This document shows, in pieces, positions 53,531 through 62,089 of a stretch of DNA of 64,000 nt; position 1 is the first letter of the stretch; each line of letters begins with the position of its first letter. The position numbers and the translations under genes were made by a program. The notes under the pieces were generated by a model, which was not told where the DNA came from, did no database searches, and saw nothing but the letters and a program-made list of their open reading frames with translations. Source of the stretch: Enterococcus faecalis_A (lineage in GTDB: Bacteria > Bacillota > Bacilli > Lactobacillales > Enterococcaceae); the NCBI GenBank assembly GCA_051295955.1, contig JBPDWA010000004.1, positions 266,117 to 330,116 of the forward strand, read 5' to 3'.

Positions 53531-54934
53531 ATGAATGCAATTATCGATATAGCCAATACGATTTTCAAACCGTTAATAGACTTAGGAGCGGCACCTTTAA
53601 TGACGATTGTTCTAACAGTCATCGCTTTGTGTTTTAAAGTAAAACCAACGCGCGCATTAGAAGGCGGCTTAAAACTAGGTATTGCTTTAACGGGAATTGG
53701 TGCAATTATTGGAATTTTAACGACCGCTTTTTCAGATGCTATGACCGCTTTTGTGGAACGCACAGGGATTTCTTTAAATATTACCGATGTCGGCTGGGCT
53801 CCTTTAGCGACTATTACTTGGGGGTCTCCTTACACTTTGTATTTTTTATTAATCATGGTGATTGTTAACGTTATTATGCTTATTCTAAACAAAACCAATA
53901 CCTTAGACGTCGATATTTTCGATATTTGGCATTTATCCATCGTCGGTTTATTTGCTATTTTTTGCGGTGCCAATCTAATTATTGCCACATTGTTAGTTAT
54001 TTTGATTGGTGTTTTAAAAATTATGAATTCCGATTTAATGAAACCAACCTTTAATGATTTGCTCAATGCACCAGATAATAATCCCATGACCACAACTCAC
54101 ATGAATTATATGATGAATCCGATTATTATGGTTTTTGATAAAATTTTCGATAAAATTTTTCCGTGGCTGGATAAATATGATTTTGACGCTGCCAAATTAA
54201 ATAGTAAGATCGGCTTTTGGGGTTCTAAATTTGCCATCGGGATTTACTTAGGAATTTTTGTGGGACTTTTAGCCGGGCAAACCCCAACACAAATCTTTTC
54301 ATTAGCGTTCACTGCCGCCGTCTGTCTTGAACTGTTCTCATTAATCGGCGCATGGTTTATTGCCGCCGTTGAGCCTTTATCGCAAGGAATTACTGACTTT
54401 GCTTCCAATAAATTGAAAGGTCGAACGTTAAATATCGGACTGGATTGGCCATTTTTAGCTGGACGTGCCGAAATTTGGGCTGCAGCCAATGTATTAGCAC
54501 CTATTATGTTACTGGAAGCCATTGTTTTGCCTGGTAACAAGCTTTTACCACTTGGTGGAATTATTGCAATGGGTGTCACTCCAGCTTTATTAGTAGTGAC
54601 CCGGGGCAAATTAATTCGTATGATTGTCATTGGAGCAATCGAACTACCATTATTTCTTTGGTCTGGAACCTTAATCGCACCCTTTGTAACGGAAACAGCC
54701 AAAAAGGTGGGTGCCTTTCCGGCCGGTTTAAGCAAACATGCTTTAATCTCACATACAACCATGGAAGGACCAATTGAAAAATTCTTAGGGTACTTAGTCG
54801 GTAATGCCTCACAAGGACGAATTGAATTTATTTTATATGCTGCTATTGCCTTAGTCATTTATCTGTTACTTTTCTTCTGGTATGCAAAACAAATGAAAAA
54901 ACGTAATCGCTTGTATGCTGAAAAAGCTAATTAA
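53531..54934 (+). CDS. gatC: PTS galactitol-family EIIC permease
   Basis: This 467-residue polytopic membrane protein of the PTS Gat family has roughly ten to twelve hydrophobic segments and the family's early GLKLGIALTGIGAIIGIL. It continues with WGSPYTLYFLLIMVIVN and a KHALISHTTMEGPIEKF loop late in the protein. It has a strong AAAGGAG site and is followed by a terminator. It translocates and, with EIIB, phosphorylates galactose or galactitol. Confidence 0.92.
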   Translation: MNAIIDIANTIFKPLIDLGAAPLMTIVLTVIALCFKVKPTRALEGGLKLGIALTGIGAIIGILTTAFSDAMTAFVERTGISLNITDVGWAPLATITWGSPYTLYFLLIMVIVNVIMLILNKTNTLDVDIFDIWHLSIVGLFAIFCGANLIIATLLVILIGVLKIMNSDLMKPTFNDLLNAPDNNPMTTTHMNYMMNPIIMVFDKIFDKIFPWLDKYDFDAAKLNSKIGFWGSKFAIGIYLGIFVGLLAGQTPTQIFSLAFTAAVCLELFSLIGAWFIAAVEPLSQGITDFASNKLKGRTLNIGLDWPFLAGRAEIWAAANVLAPIMLLEAIVLPGNKLLPLGGIIAMGVTPALLVVTRGKLIRMIVIGAIELPLFLWSGTLIAPFVTETAKKVGAFPAGLSKHALISHTTMEGPIEKFLGYLVGNASQGRIEFILYAAIALVIYLLLFFWYAKQMKKRNRLYAEKAN

Positions 54935-54950
54935 TGCAATCGAGATATTC

Positions 54951-54987
54951 AAAAAAGATGTTGGCGATTTGCCAGCATCTTTTTTTC
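54951..54987. terminator. Bidirectional terminator between gatC and the DeoR regulator
   Basis: An 11-bp stem (AAGATGTTGGC/GCCAGCATCTT, one G-T pair) is flanked by A6 and T7. It serves both convergent genes. Confidence 0.85.
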
Positions 54988-55018
54988 ACTATAAAAACAG
55001 AAGTCCTTCACAACTTCC

Positions 55019-55771
55019 TTATCTGATAACTTTGACTTCTTTTTCGAGTGTTTTGTACGTATCAAATTCATCCTGATTAGTGACAATTGCTGTCACTTCG
55101 TGAAGCTGATAAAAAGAATAAAAATCTTGCTTTTCAACCTTCGAAGTATCCATTAATAAATACCGTTCAATTGAATTATTCAACGCAATAGCTTGGGTTT
55201 GTCCCTCTTCAATGGTGGCAGTCATAATTTTGTTATCTTTCAATGCATTACAGCTAAAGAAAGCTTTGTGAAAATGCATTTCCGCCAGTGCTTTATTAGC
55301 AATTTCACCAAAAAAAGCTTTAGTGAGTGTTCGCATTTCACCACCAATTAGATAAACCGTAATTTCGTTGCGTTTTTTACTTAAAGTTTCAAATACAGGC
55401 AAACAATTAGTAACTACTCTTAAATTTTTAAATTCCATTCCCTCGGCTAAAAGTTCAATAGTAGTACCTGGACCAAGAAAAATTGTATCCTCTTCGTTGA
55501 TTAGCTTCAGTGCTTTTTGTACAATCTCTTTTTTTTCAACACTATTAATAATCTGTTTATCATCGTGAGATAATTCACCATGACGATAAATGGTTAAACT
55601 ACTAGCCCCCCCATGGACTCTTTTTAAGCGCCCAGCTTCTTCCAGCTCCGTTAAATCTCTACGGACAGTCATATCTGAAACCGCTAAGCGCTCCATTATT
55701 TCACTAACTTTAACAGCCCCTCTTTGATCCACCAAAGCAACAATTGCATTAAGTCTTTCTTCTTTTAACAT
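55019..55771 (-). CDS. DeoR-family transcriptional repressor (LacR/AgaR-like)
   Basis: This 250-residue DeoR-family regulator has an N-terminal helix-turn-helix with VKVSEIMERLAVSDMTVRRDLTELEEAGRLKRVHGG, the family signature (shortened here to its key part VSDMTVRRDL). The C-terminal DeoRC sugar-phosphate domain has TIFLGPGTTIELLAEGM and LRVVTNCLPVF. It lies at the far end of the gat genes, convergent with them. It most likely controls both the lac/aga and gat operons from the shared 52.5-kb region, with tagatose-6-phosphate or a related sugar phosphate as inducer. Confidence 0.9.
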   Translation of the reverse strand: MLKEERLNAIVALVDQRGAVKVSEIMERLAVSDMTVRRDLTELEEAGRLKRVHGGASSLTIYRHGELSHDDKQIINSVEKKEIVQKALKLINEEDTIFLGPGTTIELLAEGMEFKNLRVVTNCLPVFETLSKKRNEITVYLIGGEMRTLTKAFFGEIANKALAEMHFHKAFFSCNALKDNKIMTATIEEGQTQAIALNNSIERYLLMDTSKVEKQDFYSFYQLHEVTAIVTNQDEFDTYKTLEKEVKVIR

Positions 55772-55866
55772 CTTCTTCGCTCCATTGTTAGTATATCTTT
55801 TATTCTACGTTAAAATACTTAGTATGAATACCAAAACGTTTTCGTATTAATTTTACCACGAGATCC

Positions 55867-56171
55867 TCAATAAGTAATTAAGGACAGACATACTTTTTCC
55901 ACAGAGGTCATATCAAAAGGTGAGACTGCTGAACCTCCATTGATTATCACATTGTGTTCAATACAAAAAACTAGTTCATTATCAGCTTTAATCAAATAAA
56001 TCCCTTCATCCGTCCAATGTAAACCATTTTCAGCCTTAATATACCATCTGGAGAAATAGTCAGCTCCTTCATAGAATTAACTGTCGCCGCTTCACTTGTC
56101 ATTGGAGCAAAAAAATAGCCAACATTGCCAAAACAGAGCAACGTGGTGGCTTGATTAGTTTTCTTAATCAT
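55867..56171 (-). pseudogene. Thioester-domain (TED) adhesin, N-terminal fragment
   Basis: From ATG at 56171 the reading is a signal-like MIKKTNQATTLLCFGNVGYF up to EAATVNS. A frameshift near 56060-56080 then leads to FYEGADYFSRWYIKAENGL and TDEGIYLIKADNELVFCIEHN, ending at a TGA at 55867. The segment ending FCIE plus the following INGGSAVSPFDMTSVEK is typical of thioester adhesin domains, where that Cys forms the Cys-Gln thioester. The Gln-containing half is absent. This is the 5' remnant of a surface adhesin gene. Nothing else recognisable remains nearby. Confidence 0.6.
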
Positions 56172-56716
56172 TTTTTCTCGGCAGTCTTCAAATTTTTTAC
56201 TTCTTTTTCTTTGCTAGTGCTCGAATCAAATTCTCATCTTCTACCCCCATTCTTATTTTTAGGTCATAGCAATATTCTAATGATTTATCGGCCACTTGAT
56301 TCGCAAACAGCATAGAAACTTCCCCTCTCCCCTGTAGTTAACATAAGTAGGTGCTGTAAGAGTATTGGAAATTTGTTTGTTATTATATATCTGAAACGAA
56401 GTACTATTTAAAACAGTACTACTAAAATAGCTGGTAATTTACTATTTTATCCTTGGTCTACTTAATTTTTTACTCCTCTCTATTTTTGAGTATAAAAAAA
56501 ATGCTCAAATTTTGAACGCCTTGATTGTTTATTTAAATTTATATTGCTACATTTAAATCTTCACTTGTTAATTACTTTTAACTAAATTATTTTATATTTT
56601 CTAGTAAGATAGTAGTAACCATGTACAATAACTATTTAAATCCCTTTGTTTAATTAAATAACTACTTTCTTATCAAAGAAATATATAAACATTTTTTTAT
56701 TCGCACCACTATAACG
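56172..56716. other. AT-rich region with no supported gene
   Basis: About 545 bases. One 38-codon frame on the minus strand (from near 56311, MLFANQVADKSLEYCYDL) has weak coding character and ends in a Lys run. It may be the tail of a lost gene. The remaining sequence is very AT-rich. Confidence 0.4.
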
Positions 56717-56752
56717 AAAAAAGACTGTTAAATCAACGACTTAACAGTCTTT
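56717..56752 (-). terminator. Terminator downstream of the tRNA-Leu fragment
   Basis: A 12-bp perfect stem (AAAGACTGTTAA/TTAACAGTCTTT) with a 9-base loop is followed on the minus strand by T6. It lies 4 bases beyond the 3' end of the tRNA fragment, as for a native tRNA transcription unit. Confidence 0.8.
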
Positions 56753-56756
56753 AGTA

Positions 56757-56808
56757 TACCGGCGGCCGGGGTCGAACCGGCACGCCCTCACGGGCACTGG
56801 ATTTTGAA
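56757..56808 (-). pseudogene. 3' half of a tRNA-Leu (CAA anticodon) gene; candidate attachment site
   Basis: The minus strand shows TTCAAAA (anticodon loop, anticodon CAA), TCCAG (3' anticodon stem), a long variable arm with GCCCGTGAGGGC, a T-arm with GCCGG-TTCGACC-CCGGC and the acceptor 3' strand ending CGCCGGTA without an encoded CCA. The 5' half is missing: the bases before it do not pair with TCCAG. A 3' tRNA segment of this kind is what tyrosine recombinases leave at one end of an integrated element. Confidence 0.82.
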
Positions 56809-57226
56809 TTTTACCGCTCTTATTACCATAAGTCAATCTGACAAAAATAAATAAGACTATACCCACTTATAACTGATTTAAACAAGTTATGGGTTAGCCA
56901 TCTAGGAGATTATTTAGAGATTCTATTTACCTGTATACTACTATATATTAAGTATACCATCTATTTCTATCCTTGTCCAGCATTTTCTAGCTAGATTTTA
57001 GTTAGATGATTGCCCCTCTCGTATCTTCTTTACTCAGTTTGATTAGATGATTTATTCCCAACATAGATGAATGAATTAAACTGAGTTTTACTATGGGCAG
57101 ATGATATCTACTCTGTACAGTCAACATAGAATATTAACCATTTAAATTTTATAAATCTATTATGTGATATTTTTTGTACTACAAACATCTCAGGAAGATA
57201 AGTTGAGCCATTTATTCAAAATAAAT
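56809..57226. other. Element-border region without gene
   Basis: About 420 AT-rich bases. An 8-bp inverted repeat (CTCAGTTT near 57034-57041 and AAACTGAG near 57078-57085) lies here. So does a 43-base segment (57063-57105) that recurs imperfectly at 58821-58866 on the other side of the PIN gene. No coding sequence is seen. Confidence 0.5.
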
Positions 57227-57255
57227 GAGTTTAGACATACAAAATGTCTAAACTC
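57227..57255 (-). terminator. Terminator of the PIN-like gene
   Basis: A 12-bp perfect stem (GAGTTTAGACAT/ATGTCTAAACTC) with a 5-base loop lies 22 bases after the stop. The T-tract on the minus strand is weak (CATTTATTTT). Confidence 0.6.
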
Positions 57256-57277
57256 TCTATTTTGAATACTATTCTTC

Positions 57278-58732
57278 TTACTCTTCTGTGTTAAATAGTT
57301 CATCTAAATTATCACTCTCAAAAAGTCTACAATAATTGGTATATCTTGACGATTGCATAACGTTAGCATTCTTTCCTAATGGTATGGGATTTTCCAACTC
57401 TTTAGCAGGCTCTTTAAAGATTATTTTCTTTTTAGAGGAGTCTTCAGGAGAAGTGACAATTTCTTCTATTTCTGCCACATGAGTAATTTTAGAATACGGA
57501 TAAGTTCTATAAGCTGCGACGTATTTCAGATATTTTTTACGTCCTTCAAAAATTCTGATTGAGTACCAAGCGTTTTCTCCCAGAAATACATCGTTAAACC
57601 CTTGGCCTCTAGCTGGCACAACTATAGTATCATCTTTACTATAATCTTTATACACTTTTTCCTCTAGACTTCTTTCAGATTCTGAAAAAAGTGTATTCTT
57701 CTCTTCTATTTCATTTTTTAAACTTGCTTTATCCCTTTCTGAAATATCAGTAAACATACTAATAAATTCATCTGTTGATATTCGTTCTATAAATGCTCCT
57801 GTTTCTTGCATGAATTCGATAACAAGCTCTTTTCTAAATACTCCTTCTTTTCCACCTTCCATCCAGTCCTCTTTAGTATCATCAGAAACCAATACCACTT
57901 TTTCAAACTGTTTATCCGTTTTTTGCATGTAATCTATCATATCTAACCACAACATGGCATCACCATGAGCTTTATTTATTTTTAATGAACCAAAGTATCT
58001 ATAAGCGCTTGGCTGATTCTCTTTTACTTTATCCTTATAACCTGGTGGTATGTCGTTTTCATATCGTAAATCTATTTTTTCTTCTAATGTATCTATATCT
58101 TCCTGAATATATTCCTTACCCAATACACCCTTATAATTAAATATATAATTTAGCTTTTTAAGATGCGCTTCCATCTTGCTATTATACTTATTCACATTAA
58201 ATTCTTCTGAATCAACTTTAAGTTTCTTAGCTGCCTCACTTAATCCGCTATTTAAAAGCTTTATAGGTTCGGAAATATTATTTAGTATTTCATCTATATA
58301 TCCTTCAATTTGTGGGGAAACATCCAATTTATAAGAGCTATGTTGAGTAAGAGAATTATATGCGTTCTTCTTCAATGAATTTTCAGCACTAAATTCCTCT
58401 AATTTACTAAGTAAAAAATGTTGGATCCATTCCTTATCAAGTACAACATTCTCAATATTTTTTACACCATCTAAAACAGTAGAAGTACTAGCCAAAAATT
58501 TTTTCGTTCTTTCTATAAAACTTTGAAAATTGGATAAAAACTCAATATATACATTGAAAGGAATATACAAATTGTCAATATTTTTTTCTAATGCTTCAAT
58601 ATAGTATTGCTCCCTAATAGAAGTTTGTACAGAATACAGTAAATAATTAGCATCAATTACATACAATACTTTTTTACTTTCGTTAGTATTCAATTTCGCA
58701 CTAGACAGTAAAGCTCTAAAATAGTCCTTCAT
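57278..58732 (-). CDS. PIN-like domain protein (putative ribonuclease, possible defence gene)
   Basis: This 484-residue soluble protein is related to the PIN-like family often called PIN_8 or DUF4935. The first acidic site is VLYVIDANYLLYSV (Asp about 27). A second acid lies in VYIEFLSNF and a long helical insertion follows. The C-terminal half of the nuclease fold has AHGDAMLWLDMIDY and VVLVSDDTKEDWMEGG, the pair of Asp-containing segments that close the metal site. The last 130 residues (after about 350) are a separate, unassigned region. It is a single-gene unit with its own terminator inside an eroded mobile element. Related proteins occur in phage-defence contexts, so a cargo defence role is plausible but unproven. 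Confidence 0.7.
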   Translation of the reverse strand: MKDYFRALLSSAKLNTNESKKVLYVIDANYLLYSVQTSIREQYYIEALEKNIDNLYIPFNVYIEFLSNFQSFIERTKKFLASTSTVLDGVKNIENVVLDKEWIQHFLLSKLEEFSAENSLKKNAYNSLTQHSSYKLDVSPQIEGYIDEILNNISEPIKLLNSGLSEAAKKLKVDSEEFNVNKYNSKMEAHLKKLNYIFNYKGVLGKEYIQEDIDTLEEKIDLRYENDIPPGYKDKVKENQPSAYRYFGSLKINKAHGDAMLWLDMIDYMQKTDKQFEKVVLVSDDTKEDWMEGGKEGVFRKELVIEFMQETGAFIERISTDEFISMFTDISERDKASLKNEIEEKNTLFSESERSLEEKVYKDYSKDDTIVVPARGQGFNDVFLGENAWYSIRIFEGRKKYLKYVAAYRTYPYSKITHVAEIEEIVTSPEDSSKKKIIFKEPAKELENPIPLGKNANVMQSSRYTNYCRLFESDNLDELFNTEE

Positions 58733-60767
58733 ACTTTTCTTACCTCATATCTTATTTGATTAATAATAACATAAATACAAGATTTATGATACCCAACTTC
58801 TAATTGATGGTTCTTCTCAAATATGTATGAATGACTCAAACCGATTTTCACAATAAACAGATGATAGTCAAAAATCTAGGATGTCTAGCAATTTAATCCA
58901 TGCAAAACCTCATACTATATAATTGCCAAGTTTTACTCTTTAATATGTTCATAAGTAACTCGCAAATACCATGGCAAGAAGGATAATTTCTTCATTCTTC
59001 TTTCTCAATCCAACTTCTGAAAGAAATGAAATGACTAGTTCTTATCATGACACTGATTCTCACCTGTATAATCAAAAGAAGGACTTCTTTTCTTCTGGTC
59101 ACTCCACTTTCTCTGTTAGAGAAGAACCCAACTCCTTTTCTATCAGTTCTCGGAACTTGACCCCTGACTTTTATCTTCAGATACACACTTGGAGTACATT
59201 GGTTTCTTAGTAGGATTTCTTGCCAAATTGGATAGCTTTCTTGCTATATCTACCACCCTATTTTTTTTCCTTCCTTGAGATGAAGATGAAAATTACTTCT
59301 GACGCCCAGCATTTTTTCATCTCTAGCAACATGATTTTTCACCCCCACCCACATAACTTTTTTCTCTAATTCAGCTTCTCTGCTAGGCAATGGGAAAATT
59401 AATTATGTGCCTATGGATATTTGCACTGCTTGCCACAGCCACTACCAGTGGGGCAAGCAGGCACCCTCAAGATGAATTTTGCCATTGACTACAGATACGA
59501 ATTGGCATGACATTTTTCTGTGCAAGTATTCTTCTTGCCTATCCCCACCCTTCTTTCAGCCATCAAATGCAGATAAGCTTCTTCTATGAAAATACCATTT
59601 TCCCACCCACTGATAGCTAAGCTACCTAAATTCAGACTCTCACCCATCAGCTAAGCTGGTTTAGTCAAAATAAGCTGAAAGTAACACTAAGATGGACTGA
59701 TTTTTAGAGAGTTACGGAATCTCTTCCTGCAATTTTTCCTCAAATACTCTACATCTTTTCTATTATCCTTCTGACTATCAAACCTGCATACAGATAACTA
59801 TTCTAGCCGTCCTAAGCCATCAGTAGCACAAGAAGAAAAGCATTAGATAAGTAACTTGATACTTTTTAGCACCTAAAGCCCAACCCTCCAGTAAATCTAT
59901 AGGCAACATGAAATTTTATCTCTAGATTTTAACAGCAGAGACATAGGGTATCTAACCAGTATAACGAAAGGAGTTGACAAAAAAATTAACACTCCGAAAA
60001 GTCCAATTGGCAAATAAGGCAAGACCTAAAATCCCTATAGCTAGATGAAATTGAGTAAAACGGCTCCGTTTTTCTAGCTCGTTATTAAGGTAAGCAACTA
60101 TATTTTACCTAACTCGTTATTAAGTAGGGGTAGACACTCTGTAAAAAGCTACCTCTTAAATAACGCTAGTTAGACAAAAATATTTTTCTGCAGATTTTTA
60201 ATTTGTAAGATAAACTGGGTTGCCTAGGAGTAACTATCAGTAAATAATGTCTGTAGGGTAGCTACCTGACAAACAACAAACTGTCCCACACTTTTAGCGA
60301 AAAAAGTCACTAGGACAGAGAAATAAACAAAACAAAGTACTCTAGCCATTGGTACAACCGATTTCCTCATGAAACAAAGAGCAAATTCCTTGGTACATTT
60401 GACTTCCAGCTATTTTGAACAGTGATCAGTATATTACTGGGTGTCGTAGTATGAGGCTTGGTAGATTCATTTCAGCCATTTTGTTGGCATTTCTTCCACT
60501 AGGGGGACTTTAAAGCCCTAAAAGGACGCAAGGCGGATTTTCCTTTGAAGAAAGAGGAAAGGACATTCTCCCTTTCTTGCGGACACTAAGAAGCGCTCTA
60601 AGGACGTCAAGGGACATTTCTCCATTGGCGGTGGCTCTCTCAGCCTTTGCCTGTAGGGTACCCAAAACCAAGACCCCAGTACTGGGCTGAACGCTGAACA
60701 TTTCCTTTGTGAACTTGATGATAACTTTGACCTTATAGATAATAACTGGTTTCAAGAAGATAATCTT
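58733..60767. other. 2-kb degraded segment of the mobile element
   Basis: No intact gene is supported. Several short frames have some coding feel, for example minus-strand VDIARKLSNLARNPTKKPMYS near 59240 and a minus-strand frame ending CGKQCKYP near 59440, but none has a credible start. TGCTTGCC/GGCAAGCA arms form a hairpin near 59428-59461. Repeats near 60074-60169 and a 12-bp palindrome CCCAGTACTGGG at 60675-60686 are described separately. Confidence 0.5.
60074..60169. repeat. Iteron-like repeats, candidate replication or transfer origin
   Basis: CTCGTTATTAAG occurs twice in direct orientation (60078-60089 and 60113-60124) and once inverted in imperfect form (CTTAAATAACGCTAG, 60155-60169). 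A short hairpin AAAACGG-CTC-CGTTTTT precedes them at about 60055-60073. They lie about 0.9 kb upstream of a rolling-circle-type rep gene. Confidence 0.5.
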
Positions 60768-61001
60768 ATGAAAGATTTTATCTATTTAGGTGTGCTTCTC
60801 TCTCCCGATGATGTTAAAGAACTGTACCAAATTCTTTTCAAATATAACTATGGGATTGCTGCTGCACCAGGAATCTTTGACTCATACTTTCAGCCTGACC
60901 CTCTTTTTCCAGAGAAAACGACTAAAGACCGTGATGACAAAGATGACTGTGAAGAATTTGAGGACTTTGACCTATACAACATTGACAAACTTCCATTTTA
61001 A
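60768..61001 (+). CDS. Small acidic protein upstream of rep
   Basis: This 77-residue protein starts MKDFIYLGVLLSPDDV and ends in a strongly acidic tail (DRDDKDDCEEFEDFDLYNIDKL). The same frame stays open and coding-like for about 35 codons further upstream (ELDDNFDLIDNNW), so the true start may be earlier, at a non-ATG codon, or the gene may be 5'-truncated. It lies 22 bases before rep behind no obvious terminator. I do not recognise the family; a replication- or regulation-associated role is a guess. Confidence 0.5.
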   Translation: MKDFIYLGVLLSPDDVKELYQILFKYNYGIAAAPGIFDSYFQPDPLFPEKTTKDRDDKDDCEEFEDFDLYNIDKLPF

Positions 61002-61023
61002 ACAAAGAAAGGAATAAAACATA

Positions 61024-61572
61024 ATGACGGAACAAACAACACCTAGACACAGAAATTGTCTATTTATTGTCTATCCAGATTCAGCACCCAAGAATTGGAG
61101 AGATATTGTAACAGATGCTGGAGCCCCTTGGGCACATAGTCCTTTGCACGATAAAGTTGTAGAGGAATATGGTGGAGCCAAAAAACCTCATTATCATTGT
61201 GTCATTAAATACCCATCACTAAAGACGTATAGACAATTATTAAGTTTGACAGGGAAACTTAATGCACCTAATCCACAATATTGTGAATCCTTAATAGGAA
61301 AGGTTCGATACTTCTTGCATTTGGATTCACCGCATAAGTATCAATACAGCAAAGACGAGATTCAAGCTTTTAATGGCTTTGATATTGAGCTTTATCTTAA
61401 GCCTAGTAAGACAGAAAAAGATGCCTTACTAAAGGAAGCAAGACAATTCACCAGTGAAAATAATATTACTGAGTTTGCTGAATTGGTAGACTACACAGAT
61501 TTAGAGTCTCCATCTTGGACTAGAATAATCAACTCATCTACCTATGTTATTAATTCGTATATCACAAAATGA
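61024..61572 (+). CDS. rep: Rolling-circle replication initiator (RepB/Rep_2 family)
   Basis: This 182-residue protein resembles the pMV158/pLS1 RepB endonuclease domain. The metal-binding HUH motif is in KKPHYHCVIKY (about 59-69). The region with the catalytic Tyr is LIGKVRYFLHLDSPHKYQYSK (in part KVRYFLHLDSPHKY), and the N-terminal RHRNCLFIVYPDSAPKNW is motif 1. Plasmid RepB has about 210 residues, so the C-terminal oligomerisation part is short here. AAGGAA lies upstream. In integrated elements such Rep proteins support transient replication after excision. With a dead integrase nearby, it may no longer be used. Confidence 0.82.
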   Translation: MTEQTTPRHRNCLFIVYPDSAPKNWRDIVTDAGAPWAHSPLHDKVVEEYGGAKKPHYHCVIKYPSLKTYRQLLSLTGKLNAPNPQYCESLIGKVRYFLHLDSPHKYQYSKDEIQAFNGFDIELYLKPSKTEKDALLKEARQFTSENNITEFAELVDYTDLESPSWTRIINSSTYVINSYITK

Positions 61573-61894
61573 AAATAGTTTCAAAACCAGTTTATTTTTG
61601 TCAGAAAAATTGTCCGACCTACTCCTCACTTTTAGGGGTACTACTTCACTTTTAAGCTATCCAGATAGCTATTCTAACTATGTAATTAGCTCGATAACTT
61701 CATTTGTAATCGCTACAAACCCTTATTCGTAGGTCTTTCAAAGAAATTTCTTATCCCTTATAATTAGTATATAGAAGAAAAAGCCAAACAATGAAGAATA
61801 ATTCCATGGAAAATGATTTACATTCTCTTACTTCCTGAAAATAATTATTTCAGATGATTTCATCTAACCACACAACAAAAGGAGCGAATACACG
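61573..61894. other. Gap between rep and the DUF3173 relic
   Basis: About 320 bases without a supported gene. A CTTATAATTAG motif near 61757 may be the -10 of the downstream DUF3173-integrase unit. Confidence 0.4.
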
Positions 61895-62088
61895 ATGACA
61901 AGTCCAACAATCACTAAACACGACTTAATCAAACTAGGCTACGGAAACTGTACCGCAGAGGAGCTGATTAAGAAAGCCAAGGCTTTGATTACTACACCAA
62001 CTCACGCCTAGTGCGTGTCCCTGTACAAGCCATTGAGGACATCTTAGGTATTACATTGACAGTAGAACCACTAGAGGTGGAAGAATAA
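61895..62088 (+). pseudogene. DUF3173 family protein, disrupted by a small deletion
   Basis: The start MTSPTITKHDLIKLGYGN behind AAAGGAGCG and the segment AEELIKKAKAL are typical of the roughly 68-residue DUF3173 proteins that precede integrase genes in Gram-positive elements. The frame then ends early (THA stop). The correct continuation, DYYTNSRLVRVPVQAIEDIL to EPLEVEE, is in another frame and stops one base before the integrase ATG. About 13 bases appear to be missing after KKAKAL. These proteins are thought to act with the integrase as excision/DNA-binding factors. Confidence 0.78.
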
Positions 62089-62089
62089 G

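Noticed and set aside
58971..59210. 79-codon frame in the degraded element segment
   Set aside because: Frames are open on both strands over the same stretch, with unusual Ser/Phe-rich content and no start signal; neither is convincing.
59400..59490. Minus-strand short frame encoding a Cys- and Gly-rich peptide (MAKFILRVP...CGKQCKYP)
   Set aside because: Only about 24 codons from its ATG, with no ribosome site, in a degraded region; the GC hairpin there explains the composition. It may be a relic, but is not supportable as a gene.
60510..60755. 81-codon minus-strand frame before rep
   Set aside because: It opposes the coding-like frame that extends upstream of the 60768 gene and has no start signal.
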